Source: Pirellulaceae bacterium (lineage in GTDB: Bacteria > Planctomycetota > Planctomycetia > Pirellulales > Pirellulaceae). Taken from it: a DNA stretch of 64,000 bases. Of the stretch, positions 28,092-38,370 are shown in pieces. The DNA is taken from the NCBI GenBank assembly GCA_020852965.1, contig JADYZV010000064.1, positions 24,740 through 88,739 of the forward strand, in the 5' to 3' direction. The first letter of the stretch is position 1; each line of letters opens with the position of its first letter. The notes under the pieces are model-generated. The model did no database searches and was not told the origin of the DNA. It saw only the letters and a program-made list of their open reading frames with translations. The position numbers were made by a program, and so were the translations under genes.

Positions 28092-29744
28092 TCATTTTTT
28101 CGTTCGATTGGGATGCGGTACATCGTCCGGAAGCGGTCCTGCCATGGGTGGCGTTTCAAAGAACTCACCGTCGTTCACTACTCGCGGGTCGTTACTGCTG
28201 ATCAATTCATCCATCAAGCGATTTCGCAGATCGGACAGCACTTCTGCATAGGCCGGATCGCTGGCGACATTGTGCATTTGATGTGGGTCATTGCGCAAGT
28301 CAAACAATTCCTCGCGCGGACGTTTCCCATAAGCCTGCTCAAAGGTTGGCTTCCACTGCGAATCGGCTCGATGGTCGACCAACCAAGCCTTGGTCGGCCC
28401 CGCGTCCTCGTCGGGGAGAGTCACAAAGGTTGTCTCGGTCACCTCTTCGGTACTGGGTGGATGGTCGCTATCGAGCAAATAGGGATCGCCCAAGGGATAC
28501 CGATCTGGCTTGAAATTGATAATCAACGCATAGTTGGGCGTGCGAATGGCTCGCTGCGGGTAGGGTAGATTTCCTGCGCGCGCCATTTCCACATGCCGCT
28601 CTCGCCCCATAAACACTTGGCTGCGAGTTGGATCGACTTGGCCCTCGCCTTTGGCTTGTAGCACCGGCCACAAACTTCGCGCAGTCATCGCCGCAGGAAG
28701 CTCCACACCACCGGCCTCCAAAAAGGTCGGTGCCAAATCGGGCAGGCTAACCAGATCATCGACCACGCGGTCCCCCTGTACATTGGGCCCTGCCATCGCC
28801 AAGGAAACTCGTGTTCCAAAATCATAGAGATTGCATTTCCCATGCGGAAATCCTGCTGGCCCATGATCGCCACTGACAGCGATCAAGGTATTGTCGTAGA
28901 GCCCCGCTTGGGTCAGTTCATCCATTAGTACCCCCAAGGCTGCATCAAACGCTTGGACCTCTCCAAGATAGTCGGCGATGTCCTCGCGGACCGTCGGGAC
29001 ATCCGGCAGGAACGGAGGTAGCTTTCCCTCGAGCGAATCGGGTTCGATACCCCATAGCGCCTTCCCCGAACCCCTTACCCACTTGCGATGCACATTGGTC
29101 GGCCCATACCAAAAGCAAAACGGTTGATCCTGATCTCGCTTAGAAAGAAACGTTGCAAAATTCTCGCGAACTTCGTTCAGCAATTCTTGTTTGGCCTGTG
29201 CGACCGTACTGCCACTAGCGACCAGCTCGGTAGCGTGCTGCGAGAATTGGTTAATGCGACCGCCGGCCTTCTCAAAGGCATACTGCTGATTACCAATAGG
29301 TGCGTCCCTGGGGATTCCTGGCCCCCAGACTTTGTAGCTCTTGCCCAGATGATAGCCGCTATCGCGCAGCAACAGCGGCCAGGCAGGAATGTCCATGTCC
29401 CACACCGCTCCCTGCAAGATCGCTCCACGTCCCGTTCGCCAGAAGTATTGCCCTGAGACCAACGAGCTCCGACAGGGTGTGCAGGACGGTGCGTTCACGA
29501 ATGCATTATTGAACAATACACCTTCGTGCGCAACTCGATCGAAGTTGGGTGTCTGGACTGCGTCACTGATCGTGCCTGCCCCATCGACTCGCGCGTAGAT
29601 ACTGGCCTGCCTCCCCCAATCGTCGGCAAAGGCAAACAATATATTTGGACGCGACTTCTCGGCTGCGTTTGCCTGGCAACCCAGAGCAAAAGCCGATGCA
29701 CATAGAACAAGCGATGACGATAATAGGACTCTTAGAATTTTCAA
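28092..29744 (-). CDS. secreted family S1 sulfatase
   Basis: 550 residues. Signal peptide about 1-28. The formylglycine motif is CTPCR (Cys88), with the metal-binding pair Asp41-Asp42 in FAFADDWG and a later SGDHGP metal motif. These define a type I sulfatase, closest by eye to N-sulfoglucosamine/heparan-type enzymes. It hydrolyses sulfate esters or sulfamates of polysaccharides in the periplasm, as is common in marine planctomycetes. The start appears to be TTG at 29744; no ATG lies before the signal peptide. The neighbouring upstream gene (minus strand, 130 bases away) carries a formylglycine-generating-enzyme-like domain but lacks its catalytic cysteines, so Cys88 must be matured by another enzyme. 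Confidence 0.95.
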   Translation of the reverse strand: MKILRVLLSSSLVLCASAFALGCQANAAEKSRPNILFAFADDWGRQASIYARVDGAGTISDAVQTPNFDRVAHEGVLFNNAFVNAPSCTPCRSSLVSGQYFWRTGRGAILQGAVWDMDIPAWPLLLRDSGYHLGKSYKVWGPGIPRDAPIGNQQYAFEKAGGRINQFSQHATELVASGSTVAQAKQELLNEVRENFATFLSKRDQDQPFCFWYGPTNVHRKWVRGSGKALWGIEPDSLEGKLPPFLPDVPTVREDIADYLGEVQAFDAALGVLMDELTQAGLYDNTLIAVSGDHGPAGFPHGKCNLYDFGTRVSLAMAGPNVQGDRVVDDLVSLPDLAPTFLEAGGVELPAAMTARSLWPVLQAKGEGQVDPTRSQVFMGRERHVEMARAGNLPYPQRAIRTPNYALIINFKPDRYPLGDPYLLDSDHPPSTEEVTETTFVTLPDEDAGPTKAWLVDHRADSQWKPTFEQAYGKRPREELFDLRNDPHQMHNVASDPAYAEVLSDLRNRLMDELISSNDPRVVNDGEFFETPPMAGPLPDDVPHPNRTKK

Positions 29745-29874
29745 AGCAGTTGACTTCGTGCTTGAGCTCGGTGTGGCGGGAAAGTTCGTTTGCCTTATAT
29801 TAACAGTCTCATTGTATCATTTTCATCCGTGCTCCGGCTTTGCCGTCCGTGCGAGATTCGAGGTATTTGGCATG

Positions 29875-32094
29875 CTATAGCATTTCAATGACTACACGAA
29901 AGCCAACCGCTGGACTATGCTCGCCGTAAAGTAGCGACGCAGGAGCGTCGTCATCTCCTTCTGCATAGGCCCACGGAACAGCACTATGGTAACTGTTCCC
30001 ACGCAAGATAACACGGTCGGTGTCCAGCGGCTGAGCGAGAGGAACCGTGAGCTTTGAGCCGAGCAGATTGCGGGTCAGTTCGGAAACGTTGCCTGCCATG
30101 TCGAAGATGCCAAACGGGCTCGTGTCATCGCTCGACGATCCACCTGGGCAGGGGCCTGACTCCAGCCGCGCGACACAGACTTGCTCACCGTCGCCCAAGT
30201 AGGGACCCACTCGCTCCTCGCGTTCCAGGGCACCCGCCGCCTTGTCCCACTGACTGGTGCTGGGAAGTAGTCCTCCAAGCCACTGAGCGAATCGGTGCGC
30301 CTCGTCGGCGGTAACCTGCACCACGGGATAGTCTGAATATTTTTCATCGACTCCCAATGGATTTGTTCCTGCCAGGGCACCTAGTTGCCAAGCCGAATTG
30401 AGATTGAACTCAGCGCCTTGTTGGTTGGCAAATTCCGCAAACCAGCCGTTGGTCACCTCGCGGGTCATCAAATAAAAGGTAGGTGGATCAGCGAGTCGCG
30501 CTCGCGGGATCAGCGTGAATTCGATTCGTTGACCACTGGGAAGTGGAATGTCAATTCTCTTGTAATAGATTCGATCGTCAACTTCAATGCGTTCGTGCTC
30601 GCTCGCCGCTAGCACTGCGCGCTCAGGGATTTTCAAGGTGCTTGGATCGACGATATCGATGGTCAGTTCCTTTTCCAACTCGCCGCTCGAAGTTGCTACC
30701 AATAACTTGACGGAACTCGAGCTCACGGGCGCATTGACGTCGGCGTGGAACTGGACGGCTTGCTCTGCGCTCGTATATTCCACCGATAGCCCTTCGACCG
30801 GATCCGTCAGTTTCACACTTTGGATCGTGTCATTGGAATTTTCCAACGAGACCGCTTGTGTCGTAAAACGCTTTCCGTATTCAACGATGATCCTTTCTGG
30901 AAAGTCGATACGCGGAGCAGGAGGCGCTGGCCACAGCGACCAGGCTACCAAGCCTACAACAACTGCCATCAACATGGGTAGCAAAAAAAGCCAAAGTCGA
31001 GCCGAAGTGCTGGAGGTCTGGATTCCGGCTGCGGTGGAAGCGGGCGACGTGGCTGACTGCAGTGCTTGTACCATCTCCGTGCAGGAGGTAAAGCGTCGAT
31101 CCGGGCGCTTGGCCAGAGCGTGGAGCAACACCGTCTGTTCGGCGTCTGGCAAGCCAATCAAATTGGGCTGGCCATGCAAGTGCTCCTTCATAATCGTCAC
31201 GATGCTGCTCGATTCGAACGGCGGGCGGCCCAATCGTAGCTCAATATAGGTCATAGCCAAACTGTATTGATCGCTGGCCGCAACTGGCTTCCCTTCCCAG
31301 ACTTCCGGTGCCATGTACAAGGGGGAGCCAGCGACTTGTGTTGCTACCAGGTTCAAGCCACTCTCATCTAAAAAACGTGCCAAACCGAAATCGGCGACCT
31401 TGATATGTCCCTTGAGCAGGAGCAAATTCTCAGGCTTGATATCCCGGTGTATCACGTGTTCGCGGTGTAGGAAATCGATCCCTTCTGCGGCTTCGGACAT
31501 GTGCCGTAGCAGTTCGGCCAGTGGAATTCCTTGTTCGCCAAATTCGGACGCTCTGTCTCGTAGACTTTGGTCGGCAAGTTCCATGGCGATGGTGATCTGT
31601 TCCTCGCTCACCCAGAATGCTTGCACCTGCATTAAGAACGGATGACGTAGACGCTTCATCAGGTCTAAGGATCGCAATTCGATCTGCCTGACGCGACGTC
31701 CACTTGGAATCGCAACCAGCTTTAACGCCACTTCGACTCCGCCCGGTGCCTCGCTGAGCCATACTTCACCAAAGTTGCCGCGGCCAATCTGACGTATCAT
31801 CACATAACCGCTCTCCAGGTTCTTGACCTGCTGTGACTCGATACCGATGACCGTCCCCCACAGGTCGCTGGGTGGTTCCACGCGATCGGTGCCCCGTTGC
31901 GGTTCGGCCGTCGGTGTGACCGGTGGGGGGATCGTCGAGTGCGACGGAGTTTCGCTCGCGTCCTCAGCGGGGGGCTTGCCATCGGGTGTCGCCATGGTGC
32001 CGCGCGCGGGTCGATCCGCTGGAGGGAGTGAGGATCGAGCTGGGTCGGAAGACGATGGGCTATTGGAATCCGGCGTTGAATTCTGAGATGTCAA
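29875..32094 (-). CDS. membrane Ser/Thr protein kinase with FGE/SUMF1-like C-terminal domain
   Basis: About 739 residues. A Pro/Ser/Thr-rich N-terminus precedes a kinase domain (about 85-345): IGRGNFGEVW, ALKLVA, HRDIKPENLLL, ADFGLAR, SPLYMAPE, all intact (RD type). A membrane helix follows (about 368-391), then a beta domain and a C-terminal domain of the SUMF1/formylglycine-generating type (MTREVTNGWFAEF, FGIFDMAGNVSEL, SPAVGFRVV). The usual two catalytic cysteines after the RG(G/N)S motif are absent (RGNSYHSAVPWAY), so this is likely a binding module, not an enzyme. I favour a TTG start at 32094 with GGAGGG 7 bases upstream; GTG 32124 is possible. Confidence 0.92.
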   Translation of the reverse strand: MTSQNSTPDSNSPSSSDPARSSLPPADRPARGTMATPDGKPPAEDASETPSHSTIPPPVTPTAEPQRGTDRVEPPSDLWGTVIGIESQQVKNLESGYVMIRQIGRGNFGEVWLSEAPGGVEVALKLVAIPSGRRVRQIELRSLDLMKRLRHPFLMQVQAFWVSEEQITIAMELADQSLRDRASEFGEQGIPLAELLRHMSEAAEGIDFLHREHVIHRDIKPENLLLLKGHIKVADFGLARFLDESGLNLVATQVAGSPLYMAPEVWEGKPVAASDQYSLAMTYIELRLGRPPFESSSIVTIMKEHLHGQPNLIGLPDAEQTVLLHALAKRPDRRFTSCTEMVQALQSATSPASTAAGIQTSSTSARLWLFLLPMLMAVVVGLVAWSLWPAPPAPRIDFPERIIVEYGKRFTTQAVSLENSNDTIQSVKLTDPVEGLSVEYTSAEQAVQFHADVNAPVSSSSVKLLVATSSGELEKELTIDIVDPSTLKIPERAVLAASEHERIEVDDRIYYKRIDIPLPSGQRIEFTLIPRARLADPPTFYLMTREVTNGWFAEFANQQGAEFNLNSAWQLGALAGTNPLGVDEKYSDYPVVQVTADEAHRFAQWLGGLLPSTSQWDKAAGALEREERVGPYLGDGEQVCVARLESGPCPGGSSSDDTSPFGIFDMAGNVSELTRNLLGSKLTVPLAQPLDTDRVILRGNSYHSAVPWAYAEGDDDAPASLLYGEHSPAVGFRVVIEML

Positions 32095-32522
32095 ACGGAA
32101 ACCCTCCACGCCACAAAAGCCCACAACTGTCGCTCATATTCTATATTCTAGTCGCTTGCGGCTTGCCGCGACAGAAGCCCGTTGGATAGCGGGGCTGGCG
32201 GTGGCACAGCACGGCTAAAACCGACACCTCTCCGCATCGGTTACAATATAAGCGCGACGGTGCAATGTGGAGCTACGGCGAATGGTTTGCGAGCTGTGCG
32301 CCATTGCAAGAGGATCGTGTTCCCGACCCGACCAGCGACGACGAGTGAGAGTTTCGTTGGATTATTCTGACGTAGTGTTCAGCGAGTCGTGTTAGTTTTT
32401 CTGCAATTTTTCCGGAATTCTAGCGACGATTCAAAGGTTTTTACAGAACAAAGTAAACAGGCACTCGCCACATCGATCGTTGTGTGAGTTGTTTTGCGAG
32501 TCACTTGGCCAAGGGACAATTC
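32095..32522. promoter_or_regulatory. divergent intergenic promoter region
   Basis: The 428-base gap lies between the kinase gene (minus) and the WD40/pseudo-caspase gene (plus). It contains CAATATAAGCGCGA at 32244-32257, identical to 9348-9361 in another divergent gap, including a TATAAG that could be a -10 box. No gene seen. Confidence 0.35.
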
Positions 32523-35500
32523 ATGTTGGGGCAGATGCCAGTGCGTGGTTTTTCGATATTCAGTTTTGTATTTGCCATCGGTTTGGCTGCCAGCGCCCAA
32601 TGGCTCATCCCGCCTGAGGCCCTAGCACAGCAGGCTCCTGAACCCGTGCTACGGATCGATACCGGAGGGCATTCGAGTTATGTCACTTCACTAGTCTGGA
32701 ATCGTGACGGTGACGAGTTACTGAGTGCCGGATGGGACAAACTGGTGCGAGTCTGGCGGGCATCGGATGCCGGTTCGTTCGTCAATCTTCCGCAACGATC
32801 GCTACGATTGCCCATCGGTCCAGGGCCCAGCGGTAAGTTCGATGCGCTGGCGCTCTCCAACTCGGGAAGATGGTTGGCCATTGGAGGCTATGCGAGCTTG
32901 GCCGCTCGCGCCGCTTCCTTTCGAGACAACGGAATCGAATTGCCCTTGAGCGACGTGGAATTGCTCGAACAAGGTATGATATACGTCTTTGATCGTGAGC
33001 AGAAAAAGCTACGACGACTCGAGGGACATCGCGGACCGGTTCGCCAATTGCTATTTGCCACCAGTCGTGATGGCATGGAGCAGTTGGTGTCGGCTGGCTT
33101 CGATCGTAGTGCCGATCAGAAGCCTGTAGGTAGTTTACGCACATGGGATGTCGTTCAAGGACGACAGCTCGCAGGGGTGTTGCTGCCTGAGTTGCCCACG
33201 CATCGACCGACCTTGGCAGCCTTCCCCAGTACATCGACAGCGGGTGGCTTACACGTGCTGGCGGCCATGGGGTCTGGGAAAATGTATCAGTGGGAAACGT
33301 CGCAGCCTCCCCAACTGCGCACCTATAGCGATGGAATCTTCAACAGCATTCTAGCAGCACCGGCCGGGCAACCTTGGATTTTAACCGCCAGCGCCGACAA
33401 TCAGACCAACGCCGGGCAGGTCCAATTGTGGAAGGTTGATAACGCTGGCCTCCCCGTTCGCGAGAGTCGACGCCGAGTTCAATTTGCTCGGCAGGGCAAT
33501 GAGATCTACCTCCCGTTGAGCATGGCGCTTTTGTCAAGTCGCCCTCAGGCTACCGCCGATCGAATCGCCGTCGCGCTCTGTGTCCTACAACTAAATGCCG
33601 GCGGAAATCCTCGGCCACAGCGCTTCGAACTGCGGGTCGTGACGCTGCCTGACGCCGCAGGCAATTCACGCGAAGTATTAAGACAGCCATTGTGGAAGAT
33701 CGAGTCTGACGAGATCCGTGTGCCAGCCATGTCGGCCAGCCCTACGGGGAAATACTTAGCGCTGGCGGGCAAGCCCAATCATGAAATAGAAATCTTTCAA
33801 GTGGATCAACTCTTGCGAGGTCAAGCCCAACCCGACCGCTTGAAGGGGAACGCTCTAACGGTATCGCAAGTCGAGTTCGTCGAGCGGCAGGGGGAAATTG
33901 GCCTGCGTCTTCACGAAGCAGGTGATTCTGATGTAGGTGCCAATAACCAAACTGTATTCAGCTTTAGCGAAAACACCATCGAGCGCTCAGAGGGCACTAC
34001 GTGGGCGGTTCATGCTCCCGATATCCAAGGCTGGACTGCCACGCGATCTAAGACGAACGCCAATGAGGTTGAACTACGACAGGCCGGCATGTTGCAACGT
34101 ACGGTCCAAATTCCTGAGCAACATGTCCTGTCGACGTACACATTGACAGGTCCAATGGATGCAAGCCATGCTCCCTTATTGATTCTGGCTGCACACTTCG
34201 AGGGACAACCTTGGCTGGGAGTAGTGGACGCCAGCGATGGACGCACTAAGCGAGTGCTCACCGCTCACACGGAACCGATTGGCAGTCTTGCTGTCTCGGC
34301 AGATTCGCAGTTGTTGGCCACAACGAGCTCCGATCAAACAATCGCGGTATGGGATCTTTCGGATGTCGATGCGCTATTGAAACCGCGAGCCACCCTGGGA
34401 GGCGTCGCCTTGCTTACCAAGGGTGAAGTCGTGGAGGTGAATGCGACGCAAGTGGCAGCCGACGAAACGGCGGATATCAAGCCCGGAGACCAATTGCTGG
34501 GATTCCTCGACCCAAATCAGCGCGACGCATTGCAAACCTGGAAGTCGGTGGAAGAAGTGAATTTAACTCTGTGGGAGCGTGCAGCAGGTTCGCGAATCAC
34601 CATTCGCCGCCGCCGAGGCAATATGGATTCGGATGTGGTCGTCACGCTCCAGCAAGCGGTGGATGAACGCAAACCCTTGTTCCAAGTGATGATCGCAAGT
34701 GGTGCTAATAAGACCGACAGGAGTTGGATTGGCTGGAGCCCACTTGGGCCCTTTGACGCAAGTGACCGCGAAATCAAGCAGCGCTTGGGTTGGCATTTTA
34801 ATGTTCCACGCCCCCAAACTCCGATCGGATTTGCACCGCTCGACCAATACCCTGATCTCTATCAACCGGGACTGTTGAATCGATTGATCAGCCAAGTTGG
34901 CAAGGCCGTGACCGTCGTGCCGCTGGTATATATCGAACCACGTATGAGCCTAGCCGTTACCGCATCGCAGGATGAACATTGGAACGCGGAAGGGACTTCC
35001 ATCCTTCGCGAAGCACCGCAAGCTGTGACCGTACGAATCACCAATGAAGAATTCTCCCACGAGCTAGTGCAGTCGATGCAGTTACAGATCAACGGAAAAC
35101 CATCTGGTTCGTTCGAGAGATCGGAGCCCAACCGTTGGCAAATCGACTCGGTGGTTGCCGCAGGTTGGACGCGCGGCCCTCAACTGTTGCGTGCCGAACT
35201 GGCCACCATTTCCAACCCATCGCGGACGATCGTTATTGAAAAGCCCGTAGCCTACATACCACCCGCTCCAAACATTGCACTTGTCAACCCACTTCCCAAC
35301 GAAACGAAAGCGTCACACCTAAGTATTGCCGCGAAGATCGAGGCAGGAAATCCATCAGAGGGTTACGAGCTCAGCGTGGTTCGTTTGGCAGAGAATGGGC
35401 AGCGCGAAATACTAAATTCTTGGACGGCTGAACCCAACGATCCGCCACTGGCGATCGATTTCCCAGTTGAATTGCACGAGGGGAGCAATCGTTTCGAACT

Positions 35501-37940
35501 GGTCGCACGCAATGCTGGAGCCACCGCCATAACCGAAGCGGATGAAACGGCCAGCATATCGTTGGAAACCTTTCGCCAGCTTCGCGACAATGGCCCACCC
35601 ACAATTCGCATTGTCTCGGTCGAGAATTCAGACGCGAATTCACTTGGAAAGTCTTTGGTTTTGTTGAACTCCCAGGCAGACGCTCCGTGGCTTAGCGAGT
35701 CTGACGAGGTTTTGGTCCGTGGAAACATCCAAGCAGTTGAAAAGCTGACACAAGCAACGGGTCAAGGTGAGTCTCTAACCGGATTTGTTTCCGACAGCAG
35801 CAATCGGTTTGAGTTTAGCTGGCCGCTAAAACTGCTACCTGGGCTCAATCGTTTTCGATTCGCCGCCAAAACCGAAACAAGTTCTCTGGCAACCACCGAG
35901 TTGGAAGTACTGTTTCGCGAACCACTGCCCGAGGTCGATCTGGCGTCTCCTGCGCCGGATCAAGTGATAGCCGACAACCTTGCCGAATCGATGCTCGCGA
36001 TGCGAGCCGTATTTCAGGCCGACCCCAACCGCCGCCCAATCCAGGTGGTCGCCGTAGTCAACGGTCGTCGGCTCGGCCAACCCTTGAGTGTGGATATGGG
36101 CCGAGGGTGGATTGAAGGCAAGCTCCCTCTGTCGCTCGGTGCCAACCGTCTGCAGTTTGAATTGAGCAATGACACGGGCGCGGAAAGGCTTACTCGTCCG
36201 TTCACGATTCACTATCAGCCTCAGCCGATCGTCGAACAACGCCAAATACCTACCGAAATCGATCAGCCTGTATTCGATGTTCGCTTGAGCGGTACATCCA
36301 TCGTACCGTTGAAGCGTATTCTCTTCGACAATCGCGAATTACCTAACGAGGCTTGGCAGAGCGAACAGGATGGGAATGGATTTCGCTTACACATTCGGGA
36401 GCTCGCTTGGCAAGCCGATCAGCGGAAAGCGGTCCTGACCATCTTTGCGGATGGCGTGGATCAACCGATCTTCGAGACGATCGATGTGCCGGTTCTGAAA
36501 CGCCCGACTGCGCCTCCGCAGCTTGTGTTCTTAAGTCCTGTCGACAATGGTTCGGTCTCCACGGAATCGGTATCGATCGAATATTTGGTGTCTTCACCGA
36601 CCGAACTGTCGCGGGTCGAATTAAACCAGGATGGTCAACGCGTGAAGCTGCCCCCGGTCGAGCCGTCTCAATCCGGTGAACCGTCCAAACTTCGTCAGCG
36701 CGTTGAAGTTCATTTGCAACCTGGGCTCAATACGTTTCAGTTGATGGCCGAGAATACTGACGGTCTGAGGGCGCGCAGCCTGACTATGAACTTCGTTCCC
36801 AGTCCTGTGGCGTTGCGCTTGCACGATTTGTCCAATGCAGCCGATCCGACCACAAAATATTCATTGCATCAAGCTGACGATGGAATGTGGCGACTCGACG
36901 CACCGTTGGATGTCGCGCGGTGCCTGCTCAGTGGCAGTGTCCGCTGGAGTTATGCCGATGAGGATTCGCTGAACAATCCCAAATTGAAAGTTTGGGTGGC
37001 GGTCAATGGATTCAAGCAACCTGTGGACCTACAACCGGTTGGCTCCAAACCTCTGGAGCGAGAGTTCACTTGCCCGATTCAACTGTTTCGAGCGAGTGGG
37101 AATTCGATAGATGTTTCTGCGCCCGATCTACCGGAATTGGCATCGAGCGTGGCGCGGGCCGAAGTGGACTGTGCATCACCCGAATTGATGCGGCAGCGGC
37201 TTCATTTGGCCATCATAGGTGTGGGAGTCGATCGCTCGCAGGAGCAGCAGTTGATGGAAGAGGCCATCGCATCGCTGTCCGGTAGTCGACTGCAACATAG
37301 CGCTAAGCGCAAGGAATTTTCCTTTCAATCTCCCGCCTTCAGCGAGTGCATTGGCTACGGTCCGTATACTGGGGCAGTTGTCAGCCGCGAGAAAATCGGT
37401 TCGTTGCTGGAAATGATACGCCTACGGATTCAGCAAGCCAGATCGCGAGAGTCGGCCAACGACGTGATGATGCTGTACTACCGCGGGGGCGAGCAAGTCA
37501 ATAACGGAGGACAATTCTATCTAACCACGCAGCAGACGCAGTCCGCGCGACAGGGAGAGATCATCCGCGATCCGTTACAGTTGAAGTACTTCGCCGTCAG
37601 CAGTGACTCCCTCTCCTATTTTGTCGATCGTTGCCCTGGCACGCAGCTTTTGCTACTGGATGTTGCGCGGGCTGTGGCTCCGCAAGAGACGCTCAGCCAC
37701 CAGCCTGATTTCATTCCCGGGGCGGCAACTTTTCGCTACGCTTGGCTCACAGGAGTAAAGGTACCAGAGAGCGCTCGGCTCATCACGGCTTGGCAGTCCA
37801 GCCCCAAGCCATTGCAGTTGGATCAGGTGCAACGAATACTCTCGCTACGATTTGATGCGTTGTCAAAGCAGTACCAGAATTCGGTGAGCTACGAAAACCA
37901 TCTGCCCGCACCACTTCGCGATCTTGTGATCAGCCGCTAG
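32523..37940 (+). CDS. giant secreted WD40 / pseudo-caspase protein
   Basis: 1805 residues from ATG 32523, which has AAGGGA upstream; an in-frame GTG at 32484 would bury the signal peptide (cleavage near EALAQQA). WD40 repeats occupy about 40-620 (VTSLVWNRDGDELLSAGWD, GSLAVSADSQLLATTSSD). A PDZ-like segment (DIKPGDQLLGFLDP) follows near 650-740, then about 750 residues of Ig-like beta repeats. The C-terminal 240 residues follow the caspase order, but the His strand reads LYYRGGE (Gly1656) and the Cys strand reads LLLLDVARA (Ala1715), so both catalytic residues are lost. It is built like the intact caspase at 21763 with an Ig-like insert. Likely a non-catalytic partner or scaffold; that is inference. 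Confidence 0.85.
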   Translation: MLGQMPVRGFSIFSFVFAIGLAASAQWLIPPEALAQQAPEPVLRIDTGGHSSYVTSLVWNRDGDELLSAGWDKLVRVWRASDAGSFVNLPQRSLRLPIGPGPSGKFDALALSNSGRWLAIGGYASLAARAASFRDNGIELPLSDVELLEQGMIYVFDREQKKLRRLEGHRGPVRQLLFATSRDGMEQLVSAGFDRSADQKPVGSLRTWDVVQGRQLAGVLLPELPTHRPTLAAFPSTSTAGGLHVLAAMGSGKMYQWETSQPPQLRTYSDGIFNSILAAPAGQPWILTASADNQTNAGQVQLWKVDNAGLPVRESRRRVQFARQGNEIYLPLSMALLSSRPQATADRIAVALCVLQLNAGGNPRPQRFELRVVTLPDAAGNSREVLRQPLWKIESDEIRVPAMSASPTGKYLALAGKPNHEIEIFQVDQLLRGQAQPDRLKGNALTVSQVEFVERQGEIGLRLHEAGDSDVGANNQTVFSFSENTIERSEGTTWAVHAPDIQGWTATRSKTNANEVELRQAGMLQRTVQIPEQHVLSTYTLTGPMDASHAPLLILAAHFEGQPWLGVVDASDGRTKRVLTAHTEPIGSLAVSADSQLLATTSSDQTIAVWDLSDVDALLKPRATLGGVALLTKGEVVEVNATQVAADETADIKPGDQLLGFLDPNQRDALQTWKSVEEVNLTLWERAAGSRITIRRRRGNMDSDVVVTLQQAVDERKPLFQVMIASGANKTDRSWIGWSPLGPFDASDREIKQRLGWHFNVPRPQTPIGFAPLDQYPDLYQPGLLNRLISQVGKAVTVVPLVYIEPRMSLAVTASQDEHWNAEGTSILREAPQAVTVRITNEEFSHELVQSMQLQINGKPSGSFERSEPNRWQIDSVVAAGWTRGPQLLRAELATISNPSRTIVIEKPVAYIPPAPNIALVNPLPNETKASHLSIAAKIEAGNPSEGYELSVVRLAENGQREILNSWTAEPNDPPLAIDFPVELHEGSNRFELVARNAGATAITEADETASISLETFRQLRDNGPPTIRIVSVENSDANSLGKSLVLLNSQADAPWLSESDEVLVRGNIQAVEKLTQATGQGESLTGFVSDSSNRFEFSWPLKLLPGLNRFRFAAKTETSSLATTELEVLFREPLPEVDLASPAPDQVIADNLAESMLAMRAVFQADPNRRPIQVVAVVNGRRLGQPLSVDMGRGWIEGKLPLSLGANRLQFELSNDTGAERLTRPFTIHYQPQPIVEQRQIPTEIDQPVFDVRLSGTSIVPLKRILFDNRELPNEAWQSEQDGNGFRLHIRELAWQADQRKAVLTIFADGVDQPIFETIDVPVLKRPTAPPQLVFLSPVDNGSVSTESVSIEYLVSSPTELSRVELNQDGQRVKLPPVEPSQSGEPSKLRQRVEVHLQPGLNTFQLMAENTDGLRARSLTMNFVPSPVALRLHDLSNAADPTTKYSLHQADDGMWRLDAPLDVARCLLSGSVRWSYADEDSLNNPKLKVWVAVNGFKQPVDLQPVGSKPLEREFTCPIQLFRASGNSIDVSAPDLPELASSVARAEVDCASPELMRQRLHLAIIGVGVDRSQEQQLMEEAIASLSGSRLQHSAKRKEFSFQSPAFSECIGYGPYTGAVVSREKIGSLLEMIRLRIQQARSRESANDVMMLYYRGGEQVNNGGQFYLTTQQTQSARQGEIIRDPLQLKYFAVSSDSLSYFVDRCPGTQLLLLDVARAVAPQETLSHQPDFIPGAATFRYAWLTGVKVPESARLITAWQSSPKPLQLDQVQRILSLRFDALSKQYQNSVSYENHLPAPLRDLVISR

Positions 37941-38370
37941 CTGGTGAGCAAACAGTTTTAATTGCACAAATTTTAACTGCAGTAATACGGCGGATTGTTT
38001 AACGCCGAGCCGCAGCAGGCCGCAATGCACATAGTGAGAAATTCAAAACGCGAGTCTCTGATGTACCTCTGCACCTGCCAACCTATTGATGCGGGCTGCG
38101 CAGGCGACGGCTCATACGGCAGCCAACTGCACCAATCGAATACGGCCTATCTGTTTTGCTCACCCAATGCGGCCAACATACGCCATCGACCGTCTCGTGC
38201 ACCGTCTCGCGGCTAGATACCTTCGACTCCGCTCCTGCCTGCGCCCCGGCCAGGCGCTTAGCGATTTCCGCAATTAGGCGTCAAATGGTTGAACGCCTAA
38301 CGACAGTAGCCGGCACGATGCAACGTGCCGGCTACTTTTGATCAGCGTAACTAAATGACAGACTGTCGGG
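37941..38370. other. intergenic gap between convergent genes
   Basis: 430 bases. A strong hairpin lies at 38306-38335 (separate entry). Short open frames around 37995-38277 have no ribosome site or recognisable domain, and I count no gene. Confidence 0.45.
38306..38339 (+). terminator. 12-bp perfect hairpin followed by TTTT
   Basis: GTAGCCGGCACG (38306-38317) pairs perfectly with 38324-38335 over a 6-base loop and is followed by TTTT on the plus strand. It could terminate the giant WD40 transcript 365 bases upstream, or be a dispersed palindromic repeat. The T-run is short. Confidence 0.5.

Noticed and set aside
29875..32094. Kinase-FGE fusion as the maturation enzyme of the neighbouring sulfatase
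   Set aside because: Both catalytic cysteines of the FGE motif are missing.
37995..38277. Short plus-strand frames after the giant WD40 gene
   Set aside because: Three overlapping frames of similar length, none with a ribosome site or recognisable product.
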